Shown: in pieces, positions 1-9,650 of the stretch
How positions within the stretch are numbered: position 1 is the first letter of the stretch
Layout of the letters: each line of letters starts with the position of its first letter
Assembly: GCF_050003625.1 (NCBI RefSeq)
Contig: NC_134398.1
Location: forward strand, 203,664,583 to 203,728,582
From: Haematobia irritans
Taxonomy: Eukaryota; Arthropoda; Insecta; Diptera; Muscidae
Reading direction: 5' to 3'
DNA: 64,000 nucleotides
Notes under the pieces: generated by a model
The model's input: the letters and a program-made list of their open reading frames with translations, nothing else
What the model was told of the DNA's origin: nothing
Databases searched by the model: none
Position numbers and translations under genes: made by a program

Positions 1-103
1 TTGCAAAATTTTATTTCTATAGAAAATGTTTGCAAAATATTATGTCTATAGAAAATTTTGTCTAAATTTTATTTCAAAAATTTTATTTCTATAGTAATTT
101 TTG
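1..103 (+). repeat. 29-bp AT-rich repeat array, forward (start of window)
   Basis: Degenerate copies of a 29-bp monomer made of the palindrome TTTCTATAGAAA plus ATTTTGTCAAAATTTTA (here the TTTTTGCAAAA subtype). The array is cut by the window edge and by a fold-back arm fragment at 104-173. Confidence 0.9.
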
Positions 104-173
104 TCCTCTGTTGGTTAAGCTACACTTGTAGTTTAGTCAATGCATGGCTTTAAGCTGAGATCAAAAACAACAA
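104..173 (-). mobile_element. Solo arm fragment of the fold-back element
   Basis: The segment with CCTCTGTTGGTTAAGCTAC and TTTAGTCAATGCATGG, ending in AAAACAACAA, matches the right end of the fold-back element at 2062-2130 in the same orientation, and the reverse complement of its left end. Only the outer ~70 bp is present, between two array segments. It may be a deletion remnant or a recombinant of a larger copy. Confidence 0.75.
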
Positions 174-1660
174 TAAATTTTATTTCTATAGAAAACTTTT
201 GCAATATTTTATTTCTAAGAAAACTTTTGCAAAAATTTTTATTTTTATAAACAATTTTCTTAAAATTTTATTTCTATTGAAAACTTTTGCAAAATTTTAT
301 TTCTTTAGAAAATTTTTGTAAAATTTTATTTCTATGGAAAATTTTGTGAAAATTTTATTTCTTCAGAAAATATGGAAAATTTTTGCAAAATTTTATTTCT
401 ATAGAAAATTTTTGCAAAATTTTAATTCTATAGAAAATTGTTGCAAAATTTTATTTCTATAAGAAATTTTGTCAATAATTTATTTCTATAGAAAGTTTTG
501 TCAAAATTTTTTTCTATAGAAATTTTGTCTACATTTTATTTCTATAGATAATTTTTTTTAATAATTTTTATTTCTATAGAAATTGTTTGCAAAATTTTGT
601 TTCTATAGAAAATTCAATCAAAATGTTATTTCTATAGAAAATTTTTGCAAAATTTTATTTCTATAGAAAGTTTGTGTAAAATTTTATTTCCATTGGAAAT
701 TTTTGAAAAATTTTATTTCTATCGAAAATTCTTGCAAAATTTTATTTCAATAAAATTTTTTGCAAATTTTTATTTCTATAGAAAATTTTATCAAAATTTT
801 ATTTTGTAGAAAAATTTGACAAATTTTATTTTAATAAAAAAATTTGTCAAAATTTTAGTTCTCCAGAAAATTTTGTCAATATTTTATTTCTATAGAAAAT
901 TTTCGCAAAATTTTACTTCAATGGAAAATTTTTGCAAAATTTTATTTCTATAGAAAATTTTTGCAAAAACAATTTCTATAGAAATTGTTTGCAAATTTTT
1001 ATTCCTAAAGAAAATTTTTGCAAAATTTTATTTCTACAGAAATTGTCTGCAAATTTTTATTTCTAAAGAAAATTTTTGCAAAATTTTATTTCAATAGAAA
1101 TTGTTTGCAAAATTTTATTTCTATAGAAAAGTTTTGCAAAATTTTATTTCTAAAGAAAATTTTTGCAAAATTTTATCTCTATAGAAATTGTTTGCAAAAT
1201 TTTATTTCTAAAGAAAATTTTTGCAAAATTTTCTTTCTAAAGAAAATTTTTGCAAAATTTTATTTCTATAGAAATTGTTTGCAAATTTTTATTTCTAAAG
1301 AAAATTTTTCCAAAATTTTATTTCTATAGAAATTGTTTGCAAAATTTTATTGCTATAGAAATTGTTTGCAAATTTTTATTTCTAAAGAAAATTTTTGCAA
1401 AATTTTATTTCTATAGAAATTGTTTGCAAAATTTTATTTCTATAGAAAAGTTTTGCAAAATTTTATTTCCAAAGAAAATTTTTGCAAAAATTTAGTTCTT
1501 TACAAAATTTTGTCAAAACTTTATTGCTATAGAAAATTTTTGCAAAAATTTATTTCTATAGAAAATTTTTGCTAAATTTTATTTATATAGAAAATTTTAC
1601 TGCTTTAGAACGTTTTTGCAAAATATTATTTCTATAGAACATTTTGTCAAAATTTTATTT
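174..1660 (+). repeat. 29-bp AT-rich repeat array, forward, about 1.5 kb
   Basis: Continuous degenerate tandem copies of the 29-bp monomer, mainly the TTTTTGCAAAA subtype. Between about 960 and 1490 the array is more homogeneous. Monomers ending TAAAGAAAATTTTTGC alternate with monomers ending TAGAAATTGTTTGC, suggesting recent local amplification of 2-3-monomer blocks. The ORFs here encode only Phe/Ile/Lys/Asn/Cys-rich 29-residue repeats and are not genes. Confidence 0.9.
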
Positions 1661-2130
1661 TTGTTGTTTTTATTGCAGCTTAAAACCATACATTGACTAA
1701 ACTACAAACGTAGCTTAACCAACAGAGGAAAAGAATGTTTGTCAAATTTATTTGGGCAAAGCCCTATAGACTGCAAGATGGTTGGATGGACGCACGTTTC
1801 GGAATTACCACATTCCTCATCAGCATCCTCTACTTGCAGCAAAACTATCAACCAATTATCAGAATAAATTCAGGCAGTTCATTAAACCCAACAATGAACC
1901 ACACTTGAATCTCCCGAAAAGAATTTATTCTGATAATTGGTTGATAGTTTTGCTGCAAGTAGAGGATGCTGATGAGGAATGTGGTAATTCCGAAACGTGC
2001 GTCCATCCAACCATATATAGTCTATAGGGCTTTGCCCAAATAAATTTGACAAACATTCTTTTCCTCTGTTGGTTAAGCTACGTTTGTAGTTTAGTCAATG
2101 TATGGTTTTAAGCTGCAATAAAAACAACAA
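1661..2130. mobile_element. Fold-back element with two ~211-bp inverted arms
   Basis: The left arm (1661-1871, starting TTGTTGTTTTTATTGCAGCT and ending CAGAATAAATTC) is almost exactly the reverse complement of the right arm (1921-2130, starting GAATTTATTCTGATAATTGG and ending AAAACAACAA). A loop of about 49 bp (1872-1920) separates them. Arm differences are few, for example at the ATGGTTGGATGG/CATATATAG position near 2010. Outer-arm pieces recur at 104-173 and 34756-34932. Larger partial copies lie at 35139-35400 and 35546-35815. No coding capacity is visible, so it is a non-autonomous fold-back or long-TIR MITE. The family name is unknown to me. The transcript or single strand would form a ~210-bp hairpin. 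Confidence 0.92.
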
Positions 2131-2170
2131 TGCTTAAAGAACAAACCCAACAATAACAAAAAGAATGGAA
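2131..2170. mobile_element. Outer extension of the fold-back element
   Basis: TGCTTAAAGAACAAACCCAA CAATAACAAA follows the right arm. Its reverse complement (TTGTTATTGTTGG, then TTTGTTCTTTAA) precedes the fold-back arms near 34750 and 35530, so it is part of the element. The left side at 1661 lacks it, so the left end is truncated or the extension belongs to one end only. Confidence 0.6.
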
Positions 2171-3515
2171 AATTTTATTTTTATAAAAAATTTTTGCAAA
2201 ATTATAGAAAATTTTTGCAAAATTTTAATTCTATAGAAAATTTTTGTAAAATTTAATTTCTATAGCAAATTTTTGTAAAATTTTATTTCTATAGATAATT
2301 TTTGCAAAATTTTATTTCGTTAGAAAATATGGAAAATTTTGTCAAAATTTTATTTCTATAAAAAATTTTGTCAAAATATTATTTCTATAAGAAATTTTGT
2401 CAAAAATTTATTTCTATAGAAACTTTCGTCCAAATTTTTTTCTATAGGAAATTTTGTCTACATTTTATTTCTATAGATAATTTTTTCAAAAATTTTTATT
2501 TTTATAGAGAAGTTCCTAATTATTTTATTTCTATAGTAATTGTTTGCAAAATTTTATGTCTATAGAAAATTTTTGCAAAATTTTATTTCTATAGCAATTT
2601 TTTGTAAAATTTTATTTCTAAACAGAATTTTGTCAAAATTTTTTTTTTCTATAGAAAATTTTCGCAAAATTTTAGATCAATGGAAAATTTTTGCAAAATT
2701 GTATTTCTATAGAAATTGTTTGCAAAATTTTATTTCTATAGAAAAAATTTGCAAAATTTTATTTCTAAAGAAAATGTTTGCAAAATTTTATTTTATAGTA
2801 AGAATTTTCAAAATGTTACTGCTTTAGAACGTTTTCGCAAAATATTATTTCGATAGAAAATTTTTGCTAAATTTTAGTTCTTTAGAAAATTTTGTGAAAA
2901 TTTTATTTCTATAGAAAATTTTTGCAAAAAAAATATTTCTATAGAAAATGTTTGCCAAATTTTATTTATATAGAAAATTGTACTGCTTTGGAACGTTTTT
3001 GCAAAATATCATTTCTATAGAAAATTTTTGCAAAATTTTATTTCTATAGAACATTTTGTCAAAATTTTATTTCTATAGCAATTTTTTGTAAAATTTTATT
3101 TCTATAGCAATTTTTTGTCAAATTTTATTCCTATAGAAAATTTTGTCAAAATTTTATTTCTATAGAAATTCTTGCTAAATTTTAGTTCTATAGAAAATTC
3201 TTGCAAAATGTTATTTCTATACAAAATTTTTGCAAAATTTTATTTCTATAGAAAATTTTTGCAAAATTTTATTTCTATAGAAAATTTTTGAAAAATTTTA
3301 TTTCAATAGAAAATTTTAGCAAAAATTTATTTCTATAGAAAATTTTTGCAAAATTTTGTTTCTATAGAAAATTGTGGCAAAATTTTATTTCTATAGAAAA
3401 TTCTTGCAAAATTTTATTTCTATAGAAAATTGTGGCAAAATTTTATTTCAATAGAAAATTTTTGCAAAAATTTATTTATGTAGACAATTTTTTGCAAACT
3501 TTTATTTCTATAGAA
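2171..3515 (+). repeat. 29-bp AT-rich repeat array, forward, upstream of P450 exons
   Basis: Degenerate monomers continue to within about 80 bp of the first recognisable P450 exon. If the gene is intact further upstream, this array and everything to its left would lie in an intron. Short repeated blocks such as ACTGCTTTAGAACGTTTT (near 2820, and as a variant near 2985 and 1590) show local block duplication. Confidence 0.88.
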
Positions 3516-3596
3516 TATTTTTTTTATCTGTGAACTGAATTTTCCTCCTTATCAATTACTTGCACCTTAATTTTATTCATTCTCGTTTTCCCTCAG

Positions 3597-4588
3597 CACC
3601 TTCAATCGCCTGCCAAAAAAATCATCCCTTACCTATCGCCTACGGGATATTGTTCGCAAAAGTGTTGAGTTGCGTGAAGAAGGTGGGACAATACGCAAAG
3701 ATTTACTCCAACTATTGGTGAAGTTTCGTAATGGCAACGATATTGAGATTAAGGATAAACTCAATTGGCACATAGAAATCGTATTCGAAAGAGAAAAAGT
3801 TCTATCGATTAAGAAAATGGCACGCATCAATGAATATTTGCTGGAATGTGGTATGGGAACTGTGGCCTCAACAGCGGTATTTACCCTCTATGAGTTACTA
3901 ATGCAACCTGATCTAATGGAAAAAGTGCGAGGGGAAATGAAAAAGGTCCAGGCCTCAGATACGGCAGTCGATAAACAAAAATCTATCTATGATCAATTGA
4001 AACAAATGAAATTTTTGGATTTATGTATACAAGGTAAGGCGTAGTTATATTTTCATTTTTTCCTTTCTCTAATGTCGTTTTATTCCCAGAAACTATACGC
4101 AAATATCCCAGTGTCCCTACCATAGAACGCACTTGCCGCAAACCCTATCCCATACCAAATAGCAAACATATCTTGAGTGAGGGTAAATCGTTTATAGTGC
4201 CCCTTTTGGCCATACAAAGAGATGAGAAATATTTCCAGGATCCTTTGCAATATAAACCCCAAAGATTTCTCAAGGATACCAATGGTAATAAAGGAGAAAA
4301 TTTCATAGGGTTTGGTTTGGGGGCGAAGACATGTATTGGTGAGATGGTACAAATAAAAACAGGGAATATTTTTTTAATAATTGTAATTTGTTTTTTTTTT
4401 TTCTTACAGCTCACAATTTTGTTAAATTAGTTGTTAAATATGTTTTAACCACACTCTTGTTCAACTATCATATGGAATTGGTGCCTACCGATAATTTTGA
4501 TATTTGCTATGATGACACACCCTTTATAAAATCGGTACATGGTCTTAAAGTAAAGTTAAGGCCAGCAAAAATAAAATTTGAAATTTAA
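3597..4588 (+). CDS. Cytochrome P450, C-terminal part (three exons; N-terminus not in view)
   Basis: Exons 3597-4033, 4090-4338 and 4410-4588 join into one open frame of about 288 residues; insect P450s are about 500. Splice sites: acceptor CCCTCAG before 3597, donor ACAAG|GTAAGG, acceptor TTCCCAG|AAAC, donor ATTG|GTGAGA, acceptor TTCTTACAG|CTC. The product would be a haem mono-oxygenase of the endoplasmic reticulum. Visible landmarks: I-helix region (TVASTAVFTLYELL), K-helix ExxR (ETIRKYP), PxRF-like KPQRF, and a haem loop FGLGAKTCIA that keeps the Cys ligand. Oddities: the usual Arg of the haem loop is Lys, the Gly after the Cys is Ala, and the I-helix acid/Thr motif reads CGMGT instead of AGxET. 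The family looks like the CYP3 clan (CYP6/9/28 type); a CYP28-like affiliation is only an impression. It could be a diverged functional gene whose first exons lie upstream, or a decaying 5'-truncated copy. No internal stop is seen when these splice sites are used. Confidence 0.85.
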
Positions 4589-4631
4589 ATTGAAACCGTC
4601 CAAAATTTGGCTGCTTTAGATATTGTAAGAA

Positions 4632-4637
4632 AATAAA
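4632..4637 (+). terminator. Probable polyadenylation signal of the P450 gene
   Basis: AATAAA occurs 44 bp after the TAA stop codon of the P450 frame. It is followed by an AT-rich stretch. The placement fits a normal 3' end, but the region is so AT-rich that chance occurrence is possible. Confidence 0.5.
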
Positions 4638-4639
4638 AA

Positions 4640-5108
4640 TAATTTATTAAAATTTTTTATTGTAGAATTTTTTTGGTCAAAAAAAGCAAAGGCAAAAATT
4701 CTTGTTACTTAATAATCTTGAAGGATATTTTTTTGAAAAAATTATAAATTCTGATTATTAAATGGCAAGGTAATTTGTATTTCCATAAGAGAAAAACTTG
4801 CAAATGTGTGTTTCCTCCAAAATCGCTTCAAATGAAATATTTTTGCAATGAAATGAAACCTTTTTGCTTTGAAATGGAACTATTACTATTTCAAATGATT
4901 CTTTTTGTAACTCAAATGAAATTTCCGTCATACTGTCAATGTATTTTTTGTTACCGTTGCATAGGTTTTTGGGATTGTAATGAGAAACAAAAAAAAAACT
5001 TTTGGTCTTTTGCAAAAGTCGATTTTTGCATAAGACCATTTTTCCCCACGTTTGGTTAAGTCAATTTTTCCACAATTATGCAAATGTTGAATTTTGGATA
5101 TATATTTT
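4640..5108. other. Gene-free AT-rich spacer with a short hairpin
   Basis: No gene recognised. Short overlapping ORFs on both strands come from weakly repeated tracts such as CAAATGAAAT and GAAATGGAAC. A perfect-looking hairpin is at 5004-5037 (listed separately). Confidence 0.5.
5004..5037. other. Inverted repeat, 14-bp stem
   Basis: GGTCTTTTGCAAAA pairs with TTTTGCATAAGACC (13 of 14 positions) around a 6-base loop GTCGAT. It is isolated from the array family. No function can be assigned; it may be the end of an unrecognised small element. Confidence 0.55.
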
Positions 5109-5632
5109 TATACCCTCCATCATAGGATGAGGGGTATATAAACTTTGTAATTCCGCCTGTAACACATTGAAATAGTGCTCTAAGACCCTATAAAGTATAT
5201 ATATTCTGGGTAGTGGTGAAATTCTGAGTCAATCTTGCCACGTCCGTCTATCTGTTGAAATCACGCTAACTTCCGAACGAAATAAGCTTTCGAATTGAAA
5301 CTTGACACAAGTAGTTGTTATTGATGTAGGTCGGTATTGCAAATGGGTTATATCGGACCATGTTTACGTATAGCACTCATATAAACCGTCCCCCAGATTT
5401 GCCTTGCGGAGGTTCTAGGAGGAGCCAATTACACCACATCTTGTTGAAATTTGGTACGTGGTGTTACTATATGACCTTTAATACGCATGCAAAAATTGGT
5501 CCATATCGGTCCATAATTATATATAGCCCCCATATAAACCGATCCCCAGATTTGATCTTCGGAGGTTCTTGGAGGAGTAAATTTCATCCGATCCGGTCAA
5601 AATTTGAAATTTTCAAAATCGAATTTTGACTA
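5109..5632 (-). mobile_element. Dispersed repeat with TATACCC end, reverse copy, partial
   Basis: Starts TATACCCTCCATCATAGGAT and contains the blocks AGTATATATATTCTGGGT, GAAATCACGCTAACTTCCGA and CCATATAAACCGATCCCCAG. These are the reverse complement of the right half of the element at 7146-8087. It fades out at about 5632, so the other end is missing. It is non-coding and non-autonomous; the family name is unknown to me. Confidence 0.8.
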
Positions 5633-5821
5633 AATGTGTGTGATATCTGCCAAAAATTTATATAGCAATAAAAATTTGACAAACTTTTCTATAGAAATAA
5701 AATTTTAACAAAAATTTATATAGCAATAAAAATTTGACAAAATTTTATATAGAAATAAAATTTTAACAAAAATTTTTATAGCAATAAAAAATTGACAAAA
5801 TTTTCTATAGAAATAAAATTT

Positions 5822-6005
5822 TAATTTACAATTAATCGTTATTCGAGCTTTATGGACAAATTAGTAGATTAAGGAACTTGATCAATAGAACCATTAAAAA
5901 GAAAACCCCAGGTACAAATCTATACACGCCTAGACTGTACATGTTTCTGTTCGGGCGAATGAACTTTTCTTCAGCCTTTAGAATAGATCTGGGATAGATA
6001 ACTCA
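5822..6005. repeat. Duplicated spacer, copy 1
   Basis: Non-array sequence with blocks TTATTCGAGCTTTATGGACA, ACACGCCTAGACTGTACAT and TAGATCTGGGATAG. The same blocks recur in the same order about 595 bp to the right (copy 2). No coding potential seen. Confidence 0.8.
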
Positions 6006-6414
6006 ATTTCGGGCAAAAATTTCTATAAAAATAAGATTTTGATAAAAATTTCTATAGAAATAAAATTTTGACAAAAATTTCTATAGAAATAGAATTTTGA
6101 CAAAAATGTTCTATAGAAATAAAATTTTGAAAAATTTTTCTATAGAAATGAAATTTTGACTAAAATTTTCTATAAAAATAAAATTTTGGAAAAATTTTCT
6201 ATAGAAATAAAATTTTGCAAGAATTTTATATAGTAATAAAAATTTGCAGGAATTCTATATAGTAAAAAAAGTTGACAAATTTTCTATAAAAATAAAAGTT
6301 TGACAAAATGTTCTGTAGAAATAAAATTATGAAAAAATTTTCTATAAACATAAAAGTTTGACAAAATTTTTTATAGAAATATAATTTTGACAAGAATTTT
6401 CTATAGAAAAAAAA

Positions 6415-6590
6415 ATTAATTTGCAATTAATCATTATTCGAGCTTTATGGACAAATTAAATTAAGGAACTTGATCAATAGAAGCATTAAAACGAAAACGC
6501 CAGATACACGCCTAGACTGTACATATTTCAGTTCGGGCGACTGAACTTTTCCACAGCCTTTAGTATAGATCTGGGATAGGTAACTCAATT
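6415..6590. repeat. Duplicated spacer, copy 2
   Basis: Diverged copy of 5822-6005 with small indels (for example the ACCCCAGGTACAAATCTA segment is shortened). Array monomers on both sides were carried in the same duplication. Confidence 0.8.
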
Positions 6591-7145
6591 TTCTATAGAA
6601 ATAAAATTTTGACAAAAATTTCTATAGAAATATAACTTTGACAAAAATTTTCTATAGAAATAAAATTTTTCAAAATTTTCTATAAAAATAAAAAATTGAA
6701 AAAATTTCTATAGAAATAGAATTTTGCAAGAATTTTATACAGTAATAAAATTTTGACAAAAATTTTCTATAGAAATAGAATTTTGAGAAAATTTTTCTAT
6801 AGAAATAGAATTTTGACAAAAAATTTTTATAGAAATAAAATTTTGACAACATTTTCTATAAAAATAGAATTTTGACAAAAATTTTCTATAGAAATAAAAT
6901 TTTGTATAGAAATAAAATTTTGAAAAAATTTTGTATAGAAATAAAATTTTAACAAAATTTTCTATAGAAATTAAATTTTGATAAAAATGTCTATAGAAAT
7001 AAAATCTTGAAAAAAATTTCTATAGAAATAAAATTTTGACAACATTTTCTATAGAAATAGAATTTTGACAAAAATTTTCTATAGAAATAAAATTTTGAAA
7101 AAATTTTCTATAGAAATAAAATTTTGCTACAATTTTTTATAATAA

Positions 7146-8087
7146 AACAAGTATATACCGCCGTAAGTTCGGCCAGGCCGAATCTTATGTACCCTCCACC
7201 ATGGATTGCGTAGAAACTTATACGAAAGACTGTCATCCACAAATTTCAACTCACATGGTTGTTAAATATCATATACTACCACCACGTACCAAATTTCAAC
7301 CAGATCGGATGAATTTTGCTTCTCCAAAAGGCACCGGAGGTCAAATCTGGACTGGACTGATAGGAACCAATTCCTGCATGGTTGTTGGATACCCTATACT
7401 AACATCACGTACCAAATTTCAACTGAATCAGATGAATTTTGGTCTTCCAAGAGGCTCCGGAGGTTAAATCTGGTGATAGGTTTATATGGGGGCTATATAT
7501 AATTATGGACCGATATGGACCGATATGGACCAATTTTTGCATGGTTATTAGAGACCATATACTAACACCATGTACCAAATTTCAGCCGGATCGGATGAAA
7601 TTTGCTTCTCTTAGAGGCTCCGCAAGCCAAATCGGGGGATCGGTTTATATGGGGACTATATATAATTATGGACCGATATGGACCAATTTTTGCATGGTTG
7701 TTAGAGACCATATACTAACACCATGTACCATATTTCAGCCGGATCGGATGAAATTTGCTTCTCTTAGAGGCTTCGCAAGCCAAATTTGAGGGTCCGTTTA
7801 TATGGGGGCTATACGTAAAAGTGGACCGATATGGCCCATTTGCAATACCATCCGACCTTCATCAATAACAACTACTTGTGTCAAGTTTCAAGTCGATAGC
7901 TTGTTTCGTTCGGAAGTTAGCGTGATTTCAACAGACGGACGGACGGACGGACATGCTTAGATCGACTCAGAATTTCACCACGACCCAGAATATATATACT
8001 TTATGGGGTCTTAGAGCAATATTTCGATGTGTTACAAACGGAATGACAAAGTTAATATACCCCCATCATATGATGTAGGGTATAAAA
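7146..8087 (+). mobile_element. Dispersed repeat with TATACCC-type ends, near-complete copy
   Basis: Begins near GTATATACCGCCGTAAGTTC, followed by GGCCAGGCCGAA and GTACCCTCCACCATGG. Ends ATGATGTAGGGTATAAAA. The interior is a tandem series of four diverged units starting at CATGGTTGTT (7253, 7378, 7540, 7693), spaced 125-162 bp. Each unit carries GACCGATATGGACC and a CCAAATTTCAACC/GATCGGATGAA block. Near the right end is a GACG tetranucleotide run (7934-7950). There is no long ORF; the short ORFs inside are by-products of the tandem units. It is probably a non-autonomous element or satellite-like repeat common in flies. Name not known. Confidence 0.8.
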
Positions 8088-8431
8088 AGATCGATTAAAT
8101 ACGTATATAATTCAGTTTGCCAAAATTTTCTATAGAAATAATATTTTGACAAAATTTTCTATAGAAATAAAATTTTCACAAAATTTTCTATAGCAATAAA
8201 ATTTTGACAAAATTTTCTATAGAAATAAAGTTTTGACAAAATTTTTTATAGAAATTAAATTTTAACAAAATTTTTTATAGAAATTAAATTTTAACAAAAT
8301 TTTCTATAGAAATAAAATTTTAATAAGAATTTTCTATAGAAATAAAATTTTGACGAAATTTTCTATAAAAATAAAATATTGACAAAATGTTCTATAGAAA
8401 TAAAATTTTGACAAAATTTTCTATAGAAATA
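8088..8431 (-). repeat. 29-bp AT-rich repeat array, reverse
   Basis: About a dozen monomers of the TTTTGACAAAA subtype, fairly regular, between two TATACCC-type repeats. Confidence 0.85.
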
Positions 8432-8566
8432 AAATTTTGGTATATTATTTTTGGCTCGAGAGGCAACCATGATTATGAACCGATATGGACCAATTTTGGT
8501 GTGATTGGAGATCGGCTATATATAACTGTAGACCGATATGGACCAATTTTGGTATGGTTGTTATTT
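8432..8566 (+). mobile_element. Fragment of TATACCC-type repeat (left part only)
   Basis: TTTTTGGCTCGAGAGGCAAC followed by GACCGATATGGACC blocks is nearly identical to 8786-8915. It breaks off at GGTATGGTTGTTA into array sequence, so it is a truncated partner in a ~355-bp tandem duplication. Confidence 0.75.
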
Positions 8567-8785
8567 TTAATTTTTATAGAATTTAAATTTTAACAAAATT
8601 TTAAAATTTAACAAAATTTTAATAAAAATGTTCTATAGGAATAAAATTTTAATAAAAATTTTCTATAGAAATAAAATTTTGACGAAATTTTCTATAAAAA
8701 TAAAATTTTCTATAGAAATAAAATTTTGACAAAATTTTCTATAGAAATAAAATTTTGACAAAATTTTCTATAGAAATAAAATTTT
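8567..8785 (-). repeat. 29-bp AT-rich repeat array, reverse
   Basis: Short array segment lying between two paralogous repeat fragments; monomers are of the TTTTGACAAAATTTTCTATAG type. Confidence 0.8.
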
Positions 8786-9430
8786 GGTAGATTATTTTTG
8801 GCTCGAGTGGCAACCATGATTATGAACCGATATGGACCAATTTTTGTGTGATTAGAGATCGGCTATATGTAACTATAGACCGATATGGACAAATTTTGGT
8901 ATGGTTGTTAACGGCCATGTACTAACACCACATTCCAAATTTGAACCGGATCAGATGAATTTTGCTCCTCCAAGAGGCTCCGGAGGTCAAATCTGGGGAT
9001 CGGTTTATATGGGGTCTATATAATTATGAACCGATGTGGACCCATTTTTGCATGGTTGTTAGAGACCATATACCATATATTTCACCAGATCGGATGAAAT
9101 ATGCTTCTCTTATAGGCCCTGCAAGCCAAATTCCGTTTATATGGGGGCTATACGTAAAAGTGGACCGATATGGCCCATTTGCAATACCATCCGACCTACA
9201 TCAATAACAACTATTTGTACCAAGTTTCAAGTCGATAGCTTGTTTCGTTCGGAAGTTAGCGTGATTTCAACAGACGGACGGACGGACGGACATGCTCAGA
9301 TCGACTCAGAATTTCACCACGACCCAGAATATATATACTTTATGGGGTCTTAGAGCAATATTTCGATGTGTTACAAACGGAATGACAAAGTTAATATACT
9401 CCCCATTCTATGGTGGAGGGTATAAAAAAG
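8786..9430 (+). mobile_element. Dispersed repeat with TATACCC-type ends, second copy
   Basis: Matches 7500-8087 over its right part: the same TCCGGAGGTCAAATCTGGGG and GTTACAAACGGAATGACAAA blocks, and the same GACG tetranucleotide run (9274-9290). Ends GGTGGAGGGTATAAAA. The left end differs from 7146 and uses the TTGGCTCGAGTGGCAACC block, so the two copies are recombinant or differently truncated. Confidence 0.8.
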
Positions 9431-9650
9431 GGTATAAAAAAGTTTGACAAAATTTTCTATAGAAAAAAATTTTCACAAAATTTTCTATAGAAATAAAATT
9501 TTAACAAAATTTTCTATAGAAATAAAATTTTGAAAAAATTTTCTATAGAAATAATATTTTGGCAAAATTTTCTATAGAAATAATATTTTGACAAAATTTT
9601 CTATAGAAATAAATTTTGATAAAATTGTCTAGAAATAAAATTTTGATATT
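9431..9650 (-). repeat. 29-bp AT-rich repeat array, reverse
   Basis: About seven monomers of the same type as 8088-8431, ending at the start of gene-free DNA. Confidence 0.82.

Larger units (their letters stand above)
5640..7145 (-). repeat. 29-bp AT-rich repeat array, reverse orientation, with two copies of a spacer
   Basis: Monomers read as AAATTTTGACAAAA plus TTTTCTATAGAAAT on + strand, opposite to 1-3515. The array is interrupted by two paralogous non-array segments (5822-6005 and 6415-6590). Confidence 0.88.

Noticed and set aside
1018..1495. Overlapping ORFs encoding Phe/Ile/Lys/Cys-rich repeat peptides (also at 2368, 12673, 27861, 29163, 39746, 61800 and others)
   Set aside because: They are by-products of the 29-bp array reading through all frames every 87 bp. 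Substitutions do not respect codons and the 'proteins' change with array orientation.
4145..4414. Minus-strand ORFs over the P450 exons
   Set aside because: The plus-strand frame holds ExxR, PxRF-like and haem-loop motifs with working splice sites; the minus frames are shadows.
4758..5059. Pair of ~93-codon ORFs on opposite strands after the P450
   Set aside because: AT-rich repetitive tract, no motif, overlapping on both strands.
5360..5629. ORFs within TATACCC-type repeats (also 7201, 7439, 8962, 19313)
   Set aside because: Frames follow the internal tandem units and are broken in other copies.
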